64,000 bases of DNA from Brachyspira pilosicoli (lineage in GTDB: Bacteria; Spirochaetota; Brachyspiria; Brachyspirales; Brachyspiraceae), in NCBI RefSeq assembly GCF_036997485.1, contig NZ_JAWLPU010000004.1, positions 1 through 64,000 of the forward strand, given 5' to 3'. Shown here piece after piece: positions 34,792 to 43,942 of the stretch. Position 1 is the first letter of the stretch. Each line of letters begins with the position of its first letter. Both the position numbers and the translations under genes were made by a program. The notes under the pieces are model-generated. The model was given only the letters and a program-made list of their open reading frames with translations, was not told where the DNA came from and did not search any database.

Positions 34792-36594
34792 TTAAAGCAC
34801 TATTCTGTCATTGCCTTGCCTTTTTACCAACTTTTCTCTCTCTAAAGCATTTAGTATTGGTATGGTGTATTTTCTTGATAACCCTGTTCTCTCTTTAACT
34901 AATGCTATAGTGATAATATCATTTTTTTTAGTGTTTTTCATTATTAGGCTTTTTACTCTGTTGTAAACTTCTGTATGATAATATAAGCCTTCATCAAGGT
35001 AGGTTGCATATTTTAATGCTGTTAGTGTTTTGATATCTTTTATTCCATTGTTAATAGTTTTGATAATTTTTTCATCTAAGCCATTTAAATCTTCTTTTTT
35101 TAATTTATCAATAAGCATTTTTTGTGAATTGGTAAGCTGTACTGTATCAACATATTTTTTATATATATTGTTGTCTAATGACATGATAATTTTATTTTCT
35201 AATAAATAATTAATAAAAGGTTTTGTAAATGAAGTTTCTATATTAAGATAATTTTTTATATCTTCAAAAGAAAGCCCGTCTTTTTTTACTTCTATTAGTT
35301 TTTTTATTCTTTCAGTTGACTCTTTTAAATAATCTTTTTTAACAAAATAGTTAGCAAGTTTTACAGCATATTCAGGCATATTTCCATTAGCTAAACTATA
35401 CCCATTAACACTCATTACTAAGTCAGTGTATTTTTTTCTCTCTATTTTACCCAAAAAATCTGAAGCCCTATCCATAATATTTTTTCTAATAAATGGATTA
35501 GTTTTATCTCCCCAAAATATATCCCCGCTTCCAATTATAGCACTTCCTCCATGGCTAATAAGTATTCCTCTCTCCTTCCAAAATACTGCTATAGGCTCAT
35601 CAAATTTTAACCTTATAAATCTTCTGTCTATTTCTTTGCTGTCATCTCTTTTATCATTATTATCTTGTTTTTTGTATAAAGGTATAATCTGAGCTACTAA
35701 GCATTCTGTACCAATTGCAAACTCTGCATTTTTTATCTTTCTTAAATAATCAACATCGCTATTTCCAAGCAACTCTAATATTATTTCATCTGTTAGAAAA
35801 ACATTCTCTTCTTTAGAGCATAATAAATGCCCCCTTCTTATCTCTTCTTTTTTTATATTTTTTAAATTTAAAGCAACCCTCGAAGTAGAATATACAATTT
35901 CTCTGTCTTGATGATATGACTGAATATTTCTTATAGATACTTCTTTTTTAGTAGGGTAGTGTATGAGAGTGTCATCTCTTTTAATGTTGCCTCCTTTAAT
36001 ACTTCCTGTAATTGTAAGACCAGCTCCCTTTATAGAAAATACCCTATCTACATAAATATGGGTTTTTATCTCTTCTTTTGTTTCATCATTTAATAATATA
36101 TCAGTAACTCTCTCTTTTAATAAATCTATATTAGTGCCATTTAAAGCAGATACTTTTATTGTTTCTATATCCTTTTGAAATATTCTGTATAAATTTTTTT
36201 TGATGCTCTCTTCAGATTCTTTTAATTTATTATCATCAACAAGGTCAATCTTATTTATTACGCATACAATATTTTTTATTCCCAATGCCAAAGCCACTTT
36301 AGCATGCTCTTCTGTCATATTCATCCAGCCTTCATTGGCACATACAACAAGCATAACTAAATCTAAGCTCCACATTCCAGCAACCATATTTCTAATAAAT
36401 CTTTCATGTCCAGGAACATCTATTACCCCAATAGTAATATCCTCATTAGGCTTAAAAAATCCAAAACCCAAATCAATAGTCATCTCTCTTTTCTTCTCTT
36501 CAGGTAAACGCATCATAGCAATACCTGTTAAAGCTTTGATTAATTCTGATTTACCATGATCAACATGCCCAGCAGTTCCTATAATTTTGTTCAT
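34792..36594 (-). CDS. selB: Selenocysteine-specific elongation factor SelB
   Basis: A 600-residue GTPase delivering Sec-tRNA(Sec) to UGA codons followed by a SECIS hairpin. N-terminal EF-Tu-like part: GTAGHVDHGKSELIKALTG (G1), DVPGHERF (G3), NKIDL (G4). Domains 2 and 3 follow, then C-terminal winged-helix modules (about 390-600) that bind SECIS RNA, ending ERTGLSRKYTIPILNALERE. ATG 36594 is preferred over 36600 because AAGGAA abuts the latter but is 6 bp from the former. 64 bp after selA, same strand. Confidence 0.95.
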   Translation of the reverse strand: MNKIIGTAGHVDHGKSELIKALTGIAMMRLPEEKKREMTIDLGFGFFKPNEDITIGVIDVPGHERFIRNMVAGMWSLDLVMLVVCANEGWMNMTEEHAKVALALGIKNIVCVINKIDLVDDNKLKESEESIKKNLYRIFQKDIETIKVSALNGTNIDLLKERVTDILLNDETKEEIKTHIYVDRVFSIKGAGLTITGSIKGGNIKRDDTLIHYPTKKEVSIRNIQSYHQDREIVYSTSRVALNLKNIKKEEIRRGHLLCSKEENVFLTDEIILELLGNSDVDYLRKIKNAEFAIGTECLVAQIIPLYKKQDNNDKRDDSKEIDRRFIRLKFDEPIAVFWKERGILISHGGSAIIGSGDIFWGDKTNPFIRKNIMDRASDFLGKIERKKYTDLVMSVNGYSLANGNMPEYAVKLANYFVKKDYLKESTERIKKLIEVKKDGLSFEDIKNYLNIETSFTKPFINYLLENKIIMSLDNNIYKKYVDTVQLTNSQKMLIDKLKKEDLNGLDEKIIKTINNGIKDIKTLTALKYATYLDEGLYYHTEVYNRVKSLIMKNTKKNDIITIALVKERTGLSRKYTIPILNALEREKLVKRQGNDRIVL

Positions 36595-36658
36595 TGACAT
36601 TTCCTTAAATTAAAAATTATTCGCCCTAATTAATTTTATTAAACTAATATTTTTTTTA

Positions 36659-38005
36659 TTATAAATATTCTTTTTCTATATGCTTTAACACATTATATAC
36701 ATACTCAATATCTCTCTCTTCTATTGTTAAAACATATAATAATATATAGTCTTTCTTTATCTTTGATATAATAGGAGTATCTAAATTATGCAAATATTTT
36801 ATAATCTCTTTAATGTTTTTAGGCTTAAAGCTTATAGCATAAGAAGAGTAGAAAGTATCAGCCATAGCACCGCCTCCAGTCTCTACATATTCCTCAACTA
36901 CATCAAAGCCCTTCAAATCATTAATAATCCTAAATGCTTTTTGCTTTACAGCTTCTTCATTAATAGAAAGTAACCTTTCACAATAACCCTTAAATTGTCC
37001 TTCTGTGTTTAATCTTTTTATAACATTTTTCTCTAATATAGAAAGCACAGTTTTACCGCATCTAAAAGCTCTCATAAGAGGGTGTTTGTATATTTTAGCT
37101 ATATATTCTTTTTTCCCAACTATTATGCCAGCCTGAACACTTGAAAACATTTTATCCCCAGAAAAACATACTAAATCAACACCAGCTTTTAATGCAGATT
37201 TTATATGCTCCTCTTCAGACATGCTCTCATCAAATATTCCAGCTCCCTCATCATAGACTAATGGTATATTACTTGGTATAGCATCTTTAATTTTTTTTAA
37301 TGACGGACTTTTTACAAAACCTCTGATTTTAAAATTGGAAGTATGTACCTTTAATATCATAGCTGTGTTTTCAGTTATAGCTTCTTTATAATCGTTTATT
37401 GTTACTATGTTTGTTGTGCCTATTTCAACGAGTTTAGCTCCAGCTTCTTTTAATATATCTGGTATTCTAAACCCACCGCCTATTTGTACCTGTTCTCCTC
37501 TTGATACTATAACCTCTTTTTCTGTAGCAAATGTTTTTAATATTAAAAATACTGAAGCGGCATTATTGTTTACAACTAAAGCATCTTCAGCACCTGTGAG
37601 TTTAGCTAATAATGTGTATAAAAACTCACCCCTTAAACCTCTTCCTTCTTTATTTATATTATATTCAAGGTTATTGCTGTATATATTTATATCCTTTACT
37701 TCCTGCCATATATCTTCATCTATAGGAGAACGTCCCAAATTGGTATGCATGATAGTGCCTGTTGCATTTATGACTCTTTTTATAGGGAGGTTAGATTTTT
37801 CTTTTAATCTTATTTCACATAATTTTATAATATCCTCTTTGCTGTAGTGAGCATTTGGATTATTTTTTAATTCAGCTCTTAATTTCTCTAATATTTCTCT
37901 AATAATATCTGTAACTATAGGACGAGATAAAATTTTATGATATGGTTTAATAGAATCATGTTCCAATACGGTATTGGTTTGAACTAAGTTAAAATTATTA
38001 TTCAA
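36659..38005 (-). CDS. selA: L-seryl-tRNA(Sec) selenium transferase SelA
   Basis: A 448-residue PLP enzyme converting Ser-tRNA(Sec) to Sec-tRNA(Sec) with selenophosphate. Signatures: RVINATGTIMHTNLGRSP, the PLP region SGDKMFSSVQAGII with Lys285, and YDEGAGIFDE. Length normal. The start is TTG, preceded by a very strong AAAGGAGG at 7 bp; no ATG fits better. It lies about 100 bp downstream of the tRNA-Sec gene and is followed by selB. selD (selenophosphate synthetase) is not in the window. Confidence 0.95.
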   Translation of the reverse strand: MNNNFNLVQTNTVLEHDSIKPYHKILSRPIVTDIIREILEKLRAELKNNPNAHYSKEDIIKLCEIRLKEKSNLPIKRVINATGTIMHTNLGRSPIDEDIWQEVKDINIYSNNLEYNINKEGRGLRGEFLYTLLAKLTGAEDALVVNNNAASVFLILKTFATEKEVIVSRGEQVQIGGGFRIPDILKEAGAKLVEIGTTNIVTINDYKEAITENTAMILKVHTSNFKIRGFVKSPSLKKIKDAIPSNIPLVYDEGAGIFDESMSEEEHIKSALKAGVDLVCFSGDKMFSSVQAGIIVGKKEYIAKIYKHPLMRAFRCGKTVLSILEKNVIKRLNTEGQFKGYCERLLSINEEAVKQKAFRIINDLKGFDVVEEYVETGGGAMADTFYSSYAISFKPKNIKEIIKYLHNLDTPIISKIKKDYILLYVLTIEERDIEYVYNVLKHIEKEYL

Positions 38006-38107
38006 TTTTTAGCCTCCTTTCTTAAAAACGAATAAATATAGTTTAAGATAAGAGACTATCTTTAATTAGTAATTTAATCATACTATTTTTAATAATCGCT
38101 TATTTAT

Positions 38108-38196
38108 CGGAAGAGGCAGGAGTTGAACCTGCCAACGTTGCTATAACGTCCAACGCTTTTGAAGAGCGCGGAGCCCACCGGGACTCATCTACCTCC
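38108..38196 (-). tRNA. selC: tRNA-Sec (anticodon TCA)
   Basis: Minus-strand sequence begins GGAGGTAG, has a 6-bp D-stem GAGTCC/GGGCTC, an anticodon loop CTTCAAA with TCA, a long variable arm (ACGTT/AACGT), and a T-arm GCAGG-TTCAACT-CCTGC. The T-loop, D-stem and adjacent selA-selB leave little doubt. The acceptor pairing GGAGGTA with CTCTTCC is imperfect near its inner end (two mismatches), so the ends may be off by a base. CCA is not encoded. Confidence 0.93.
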
Positions 38197-38257
38197 AAGC
38201 GTTTTTAATGATATACCACTTTTTGTTTTATGTCAATGATTTATGATTTTAGTTTAA

Positions 38258-38581
38258 TTAAAGATCTAAATCTTCTACTTTTTCTATTTTTGTAATTAAA
38301 TATGTTAATAGTAGATTTTTTAATATGGGTTCTACATCTGGATTAAGATTCATCATATATAATTTAATTTTTAAAGATTGCAGGTTTTTATAAAGTTTTA
38401 ATATTTTTGCTATTCCTGCACTATTAATTTCTTTAGTGTTTTTTAAGTCGAGTATAACTATAGGCATTCTAATAGAGGCAGCTTCTTCAGATTCATTAAC
38501 AAATCTATATATTTCTTCAGAACTGCAGAGATTAGCTTCAGGAACTATAGATATGTATATATCATTAAATTCTATAGCCAT
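38258..38581 (-). CDS. STAS-domain anti-sigma factor antagonist
   Basis: A 107-residue single STAS domain: strand VILDLKNTKEINSAGIAKIL carries the usual phosphorylatable Ser (Ser54 in INSAG), then the LKIKLYMMNLNPDVEPIL segment. Such proteins bind and inhibit anti-sigma kinases (SpoIIAA/RsbV type) or act in related partner-switching. No kinase or phosphatase partner is nearby. RBS GAAGGA. It sits between tRNA-Tyr (43 bp upstream) and tRNA-Sec, all minus strand, so it could share a tRNA transcript. Confidence 0.85.
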   Translation of the reverse strand: MAIEFNDIYISIVPEANLCSSEEIYRFVNESEEAASIRMPIVILDLKNTKEINSAGIAKILKLYKNLQSLKIKLYMMNLNPDVEPILKNLLLTYLITKIEKVEDLDL

Positions 38582-38624
38582 TGAATAATCCTTCTAATTT
38601 ATAGTAGATAAAAGTAAAAGAATG

Positions 38625-38707
38625 TGGGCAGGGAGGGATTCGCACCCCCGTAGACTCACGTCGACAGATTTACAGTCTGCTGCCATTGACTGCTCGGCCA
38701 CCTACCC
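38625..38707 (-). tRNA. tRNA-Tyr (anticodon GTA)
   Basis: 83 nt, class II. Acceptor GGGTAGG/CCTGCCC pairs fully, the D-arm contains GGCCGAGC, the anticodon loop is CTGTAAA (GTA), there is a long variable arm, and the T-arm is GGGGG-TGCGAAT-CCCTC. Discriminator A; CCA not encoded. Confidence 0.95.
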
Positions 38708-38733
38708 GTATCAATCGAAAATTGATGTTTGCT

Positions 38734-38761
38734 ATAATAGCATAAATTAAAAAAATGTCAA
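38734..38761 (-). promoter_or_regulatory. Strong sigma-70 promoter of tRNA-Tyr
   Basis: Minus strand: TTGACA (38756-38761), 16-bp spacer ending TGC (extended -10), TATTAT (38734-38739), about 27 bp before the tRNA. A small hairpin ATCAAT/ATTGAT (38710-38727) lies in the leader. Confidence 0.75.
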
Positions 38762-39069
38762 GTATTTTCTGTTGTTTTTTATAGTTTATTTTTTTATAAA
38801 TAATTAATATTAAATAAATATTTATAAAAGCAAAACTTTAAAATAGATATTTTCATTTTAATTATTTTTTTGTTTTGCTCGTTTTATTATTTTTTCCTTA
38901 TTTTTAAGATATTGCTATAGCTTTTTATTCTAAAAAATATACAAAAACTTATACTACCAAACAGTTAATATAAAAGATAATATTGACTTTATACTGAAAT
39001 TATGTTATGTTATAAATGTTTGAAGAGTATTTTATAGAAGAAAGTAATAAAAATAATGAGGTGGAAGGT
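38762..39069 (+). promoter_or_regulatory. Intergenic region with rny promoter
   Basis: This 308-bp stretch divides tRNA-Tyr from rny. It is A/T-rich with no gene. TTGACT (38983-38988), 17 bp, TATGTT (39006-39011) with TG at -15 forms an extended -10 promoter; transcription would start near 39018, giving a leader of about 50 nt before the ATG at 39070. Confidence 0.6.
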
Positions 39070-40599
39070 ATGAATGTGGTTATAATAATCACCTCTGTTG
39101 TAGTTGCGTTTGTTTTTGGATATATAACCCGCTGGGTAATAGCTAAAATTAACCTTAATTCAGCGGAGATAATAAGACAAAATATGCTTCGCGATGCTAA
39201 AGAGCAAGCTGAAAGTGAAAGAAAAAATATTATTTCAGAAGCTAATTTAGAATTACAAAAAGAGCGTAATAGATTAGAAAATGAAAATAAAGAAAGAAGA
39301 TCAGAAATTCAAAAATTAGAAAATAGGGTACTACAACGAGAGGCAAATTTAGACAAAAAGACTCAATATTTAGAAAATAAAGAACATAATATTGAAAATA
39401 AGCTAAAGAAAATTAAAGAGCAAGAAGAAAAATTAGATACACTTCTTGAGGAAGAAAAAAAAGAGCTTGAAAAAATAGCAGGCTTTACTCGAGAAGAGGC
39501 TAAAAAAGCTCTAATGATAGAAATAGAAGAAGATGCTAAAAAAGCTGCTTCAAAGATAGTAGATAATATAGAAAAGAATGCTATAGAAACTGGTGAGAAA
39601 AAGGCTAGAGAGATAATTGTTCAAACTATACAGAGAATATCTAGCGATGTAACTCAGGAATCTTCTGTTACTTCTGTTTCTTTGCCTAGTGAAGAGATGA
39701 AAGGACGTATTATAGGCAGAGAGGGAAGAAATATCAGAATGCTTGAAACACTCACTGGAGTTGATATTATTATAGATGATACTCCTGAGGCTGTTGTTAT
39801 ATCTTGTTTTGACCCTGTAAGAAAGCATATCGCTAAAGTTTCATTAGAAAAACTTATATTAGATGGACGTATTCACCCTGCAAGAATAGAAGAGATTGTT
39901 GAAAAAACAAGAAGAGAAGTAGAAGATTCTATTATGACAGCAGGAGAGAATGCCATTGCTGATTTAAATCTTACTACTATGCATCATGAGCTTGTTAGAC
40001 ATATGGGAAGGCTTCAATATAGAACGAGCTACGGGCAAAATATGCTTCTTCATAGTAAGGAAGTTGCAAATATTGCTGGTATGATTGCTGCCGAAATTGG
40101 GGCAAATGTAGAAATGGCTAAGAGAAGTGCATTTTTGCATGATGTTGGAAAGGCTATAGAGGTTGAAGGTGAAGGCTCTCATGCTATGAGCGGAGCTGAT
40201 TTAGCCAAAAGATGCGGAGAGAGAGAGGAAGTTGTTAATGCTATAAGGGCTCATCACAATGATGTAGAAACTCAAACTGTTGAGGCTGTTATAGTAAAAG
40301 CGGCTGATGCTATTAGTGCTGCTCGTCCGGGTGCTAGAATGGAATCTTTTGAAAATTACATTAAAAGACTTGATGATTTGGAAAAGATTGCTGATAGTAT
40401 TGAAGGAGTTGAGAAATCTTTTGCTATACAGGCTGGAAGAGAGCTTAGAGTTATGACTAAAAGTGATGTGGTTGATGATGTTAAAGCTAAACAGATTGCA
40501 AGAGATATTGCTAAGAGAATAGAAGATGAGCTTAAATATCCGGGTATTATTAGAGTTACTGTTATTAGAGAGACTAGAGCAGTTGAAGTTGCTAGATAA
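39070..40599 (+). CDS. rny: Ribonuclease Y
   Basis: A 509-residue membrane-anchored endoribonuclease that starts mRNA decay. N-terminal membrane helix (VVIIITSVVVAFVFGYITRW), a long coiled coil (about 30-190), a KH domain (GRIIGREGRNIRMLETLTGV), and an HD domain (FLHDVGKAIEVEG, RAHHNDVE). An in-frame ATG at 39016 would add 18 acidic residues before the membrane helix; GAGG 9 bp before 39070 and a promoter whose start site lies past 39016 favour the shorter form. Followed 17 bp later by ymdB, the conserved pair. Confidence 0.95.
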   Translation: MNVVIIITSVVVAFVFGYITRWVIAKINLNSAEIIRQNMLRDAKEQAESERKNIISEANLELQKERNRLENENKERRSEIQKLENRVLQREANLDKKTQYLENKEHNIENKLKKIKEQEEKLDTLLEEEKKELEKIAGFTREEAKKALMIEIEEDAKKAASKIVDNIEKNAIETGEKKAREIIVQTIQRISSDVTQESSVTSVSLPSEEMKGRIIGREGRNIRMLETLTGVDIIIDDTPEAVVISCFDPVRKHIAKVSLEKLILDGRIHPARIEEIVEKTRREVEDSIMTAGENAIADLNLTTMHHELVRHMGRLQYRTSYGQNMLLHSKEVANIAGMIAAEIGANVEMAKRSAFLHDVGKAIEVEGEGSHAMSGADLAKRCGEREEVVNAIRAHHNDVETQTVEAVIVKAADAISAARPGARMESFENYIKRLDDLEKIADSIEGVEKSFAIQAGRELRVMTKSDVVDDVKAKQIARDIAKRIEDELKYPGIIRVTVIRETRAVEVAR

Positions 40600-40616
40600 T
40601 AATAAAGGTTTATTTT

Positions 40617-41432
40617 ATGGCTATTAAAAATATATTATGTCTTGGCGATATTGTTGGAGTTACAGGCAGATATGCTGTAAGAAGGCATTTAGAAGAGATT
40701 AAATTAGAACATAATATAGATTTTGTTATAGCTAATGGAGAAAATGCGGCTAATGGGGTTGGTATCACAAGGGATACTGCCTCAGAGCTGTTTAATTCTG
40801 GTATAGATGTACTTACAACCGGAAACCATGTATGGAATAATAGAGATGTATTTGCATTAATTGGCAATGAGAATAGACTTCTTCGTCCATACAATTATCC
40901 TAATGAATCTCCTGGGCTTGGTTATTATATATATGATGCTGATGATTTTAAAATAGGTGTTCTTAACCTAATGGGCAGAACTTTTTTAGAACCTTTGGAT
41001 TGCCCTTTCAAAAAAGCTAATATTGCTATCAAACATCTAAAAGAGAAAACTAATGTTATATTTATAGATTTTCATGCTGAAGCTACTGCTGAAAAAATTG
41101 CTTTTTCTTATTATCTTGAAGGACAAGTAAGCTGTATTTTTGGTACTCATACGCATGTTCAAACTGCTGATGAAAAGATAATTTCTTCTCATACCGCTTA
41201 TATATCTGATATTGGTATGTGCGGAAGTTATGATTCTGTTATTGGCATGAAAAAAGAGGCTGCTATTGCAAGGTTTGTTACTAAAATACCTCATAGGTTT
41301 GAAGTTGAAACTACTAACCCTATGATTAATGGTATAATAGTGCAGGTAGATACTCAAACAGGAAAAGCTTCTTCTATTAAAAGAATTAATATAGTATATA
41401 ATAATGATCAAGTTGAAAGACTTGAGAAGTAA
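40617..41432 (+). CDS. ymdB: YmdB-family metallophosphoesterase (2',3'-cyclic-nucleotide phosphodiesterase type)
   Basis: A 271-residue protein of the TIGR00282/YmdB family. Motifs: LGDIVGVTGR (metal Asp), IANGENAANGVGIT, TTGNHVWNN, IDFHAEATAEK, FGTHTHVQTADE. The B. subtilis protein hydrolyses 2',3'-cAMP-like substrates and influences mRNA levels and biofilm. Adjacent to rny (17 bp), as in Firmicutes, implying shared involvement in RNA metabolism. RBS AAAGG. Confidence 0.93.
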   Translation: MAIKNILCLGDIVGVTGRYAVRRHLEEIKLEHNIDFVIANGENAANGVGITRDTASELFNSGIDVLTTGNHVWNNRDVFALIGNENRLLRPYNYPNESPGLGYYIYDADDFKIGVLNLMGRTFLEPLDCPFKKANIAIKHLKEKTNVIFIDFHAEATAEKIAFSYYLEGQVSCIFGTHTHVQTADEKIISSHTAYISDIGMCGSYDSVIGMKKEAAIARFVTKIPHRFEVETTNPMINGIIVQVDTQTGKASSIKRINIVYNNDQVERLEK

Positions 41433-41437
41433 ATATT

Positions 41438-42454
41438 ATGCCTAATACAAAATTGTTTTTCAGACATTTTTTTATTTTTTATATAAAAGTAGCTTTAATA
41501 CATACATTAACTTATTTTATTTTTGGATTATTATTTTCAAATATTTTCGATTATTCTACTATTTATAGTTATAATGTTGTTAATAATTTTATGAGAGGTT
41601 TTGATTCGCCTTTAACATTATTAGGACCTTTTTTACAGCCTATAAGAGCTATATTTATTGCTATTGCTTTATACCCCATAAGAAATATTATAGCTACTAA
41701 ATTGGGTTTTTTGAAGTTATGGATAATATTAGTATTTATTGGAATTATAGCAACACCAGCGGCAGCTCCTTCATCTTTAGAAGGAATAATATATACTCAG
41801 CTTCCTCTTGAATATCATCTTATATCACTTCCAGAGCTTTTATTACAAACATTAACTTTTTCTATTTTGCTATGGGCTTTTGAATTATTGCCAAATAAAA
41901 ATGAAAATTTTTCTAATAGATTATTCTTATTGAAAATAATTTTCTCTCTATTTTTTTCTTTATTTGGAATGTTTTTAATTGCTGTTTCTGGACTAATTAT
42001 AATAAACTTTTTAGAAATTGATTATATGAATATCAAATTAGATAAAGAAACAATCTCATATTTAACTGCTATATTGATATTGACTATAATAGTTTCTTAT
42101 AGTTTTGCAAATAAAGTTGCTAAAAATAAAATATGGCTTTTGCTTATTATTCCTTTGATTTTTATTATATATTTAGTTTTGCCTTATTTTTATAATTACT
42201 TTTTTAACACAGCATACAATACAAAAATTGCTTTAATTCCCTATGCATCAAGTTCTGTTTTAATGTCTTTTATCTACTATCTTTTATTTGCATTATTTTA
42301 TGGGCGCATACTAAAAAATAAAAATACAGAAAATATTAACAACAATAAAACTATTTCAAATATTGAGAATAATGATAAAGATTTGGAAATTAAAAACATT
42401 GAAGATGCAAATAACACTTTATCAGATTCTCAAAGCAAAGAAGATAATCAATAA
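41438..42454 (+). CDS. Polytopic membrane protein, unrecognised
   Basis: A 338-residue protein with about eight to nine hydrophobic helices (residues 10-300) and a charged Asn/Asp/Glu-rich cytoplasmic tail. A loop ATPAAAPSSLEGIIYTQLP between helices 3 and 4 is the least hydrophobic inner segment and may be functional. No transporter or enzyme motif recognised. It follows ymdB by 5 bp without an obvious ribosome-binding site of its own, suggesting coupling to rny-ymdB expression. Confidence 0.75.
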   Translation: MPNTKLFFRHFFIFYIKVALIHTLTYFIFGLLFSNIFDYSTIYSYNVVNNFMRGFDSPLTLLGPFLQPIRAIFIAIALYPIRNIIATKLGFLKLWIILVFIGIIATPAAAPSSLEGIIYTQLPLEYHLISLPELLLQTLTFSILLWAFELLPNKNENFSNRLFLLKIIFSLFFSLFGMFLIAVSGLIIINFLEIDYMNIKLDKETISYLTAILILTIIVSYSFANKVAKNKIWLLLIIPLIFIIYLVLPYFYNYFFNTAYNTKIALIPYASSSVLMSFIYYLLFALFYGRILKNKNTENINNNKTISNIENNDKDLEIKNIEDANNTLSDSQSKEDNQ

Positions 42455-42650
42455 TTCTATACTTATTAAGACATATTATAATTAATGTTCTAAAAAATGT
42501 ATAAAATGTATATTAATAGTTGATATTTTTATATTTATTCCCGTTTTTATGAATATTTATAATATTTTTTCAAAAAGACATTATTTACTTTTTGTCTTTT
42601 TTTTATATAATATCTACAAATATTTAAAAGTGTTTATTTTTGGAATTATT

Positions 42651-43328
42651 ATGAAAAGATTGTTTTTTTATATAATATTATTAATATATTCTACAGCATT
42701 ATTTGGTTTTAGAGATATTGAGAGAGAGGATTCTTTCAGTTCTTCTAAATTCAATGATTGGCTTTTGATTGCTACTTTTAATTCAGACAATGTTCCTTCT
42801 TTTAAGTTTGTAAACAAGCATGATGATAAAGAGTGGGAGAGTTTAGATTCTGCTAAAAATGAATATTATTATAAAGGTGATAATAGTAAGGCTGGAATAT
42901 TTGCTATATACAATATGAAGTATTATCAGTATAGAGGATACAATCCGCTTTATACAAAATCATTAAATAATAAATATTCTAATATGCTTAAGCGTTTTTA
43001 TTTTTACAGATTTAGCGGTAAGGGTGCTGGATTGATTGCTTTAGATAATTCACTTGTGGCAGTTGATACTTATTCAAAATATGTTTATATATATGGTATG
43101 CCTATAAGAGAGAAGGTTACTTTTGGTGTTGATGTGCCTTTAGAATGGGGGGCAGCTGATACTAATATGGCTAGCGGAAAAGATTTTATGCCTTTTTATA
43201 TGTATGACCCTGTAGGACATGTTAATGAAGATGGCAGTGTTGTGCTTTATGACCAATACAAAGAATCTTTTTTAGATAAAGAAAAACGCTATAAACCTGT
43301 ATTTAATAACAAATCTATATACAGATAA
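42651..43328 (+). CDS. Secreted relative of the large lipoproteins, without lipobox
   Basis: A 225-residue protein homologous to the N-terminal domain of lipoproteins A-C: NVPSFKFV, NMLKRFYFYRFSGKGAG, DNSLVAVDTYSKYVYIYGMP, PFYMYDPVGHVNEDGSVVLYDQY. Unlike them it has no lipobox; the signal peptide (MKRLFFYIILLIYSTALFG) looks like a signal peptidase I type, so the product would be periplasmic or secreted. It stops just after the shared domain, showing that domain can stand alone. Start set at ATG 42651; the frame is open to 42549 but the extra 34 residues would bury the signal peptide. Confidence 0.8.
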   Translation: MKRLFFYIILLIYSTALFGFRDIEREDSFSSSKFNDWLLIATFNSDNVPSFKFVNKHDDKEWESLDSAKNEYYYKGDNSKAGIFAIYNMKYYQYRGYNPLYTKSLNNKYSNMLKRFYFYRFSGKGAGLIALDNSLVAVDTYSKYVYIYGMPIREKVTFGVDVPLEWGAADTNMASGKDFMPFYMYDPVGHVNEDGSVVLYDQYKESFLDKEKRYKPVFNNKSIYR

Positions 43329-43367
43329 TTGACATTATTTTAATAATATATCATAATATCTATAATT

Positions 43368-43931
43368 ATGAATAATTTTGATGAAAAGCCTATATTAGAT
43401 TATATAAAAAAATATCTTCCATTTAGAGAAGAGCATATACTTTCAACGAGAGATTTATCTGTAAAACTTGCAAAGCATTATAATATTGATGTTAATAAGG
43501 CATCTATTGCAGCATTGTGCCATGATTTGGGTAAGAGATATAAAGAAGAAGAAATGCGAAAAATTTTATTAGAGTATGATAATAAAGAATATCCTAAACA
43601 TATTACTTCTGCTTTGCTTCATGCTAAAGTAAGTGCCATAATAACAATAGAAGAGTTTCATATAAAAGATGATGATATAATATCTGCTATAGAAAGTCAT
43701 ACTGTGGGACATGCTAACATGAGTATGCTTGAAAAAATTATATATGCATCTGACTATCTTGAACCTACTCGTAAATTAGAAACGGCTGATAAATTAAGAG
43801 AAGAGATTTTTATTAATTTTGATGAAGCATTTTTGAAAGTGGTATTAGAGTCAATATATTTTGTACTTTCAAAAAAACAGTATTTATCTGATAAAACTAT
43901 AGAGCTGTATAATTCATTAGTTATTAAGTAA
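43368..43931 (+). CDS. yqeK: YqeK-type HD phosphohydrolase (Ap4A hydrolase, symmetrical)
   Basis: A 187-residue HD-domain protein. Motifs: HILSTRDLSVKLA, ALCHDLGKRY with the HD pair, LLHAKVSAIITIEEF, ESHTVGHANMSMLEKIIYASDYLEPTR, which is the YqeK signature (H-T-x-G ... M-S ... YxADYxEP-x-R). The family hydrolyses diadenosine tetraphosphate to ADP. Start codon has no strong ribosome-binding site. Followed 11 bp later by hflX. Confidence 0.88.
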   Translation: MNNFDEKPILDYIKKYLPFREEHILSTRDLSVKLAKHYNIDVNKASIAALCHDLGKRYKEEEMRKILLEYDNKEYPKHITSALLHAKVSAIITIEEFHIKDDDIISAIESHTVGHANMSMLEKIIYASDYLEPTRKLETADKLREEIFINFDEAFLKVVLESIYFVLSKKQYLSDKTIELYNSLVIK

Positions 43932-43942
43932 TAAAGGTATTT

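Noticed and set aside
37407-37847. 146-codon plus-strand frame
   Set aside because: Antisense shadow of selA, which has full-length conserved motifs on the minus strand.
42549-42650. Longer N-terminus for the secreted lipoprotein relative
   Set aside because: The added 34 residues precede a good signal peptide beginning at 42651 and do not resemble the family.
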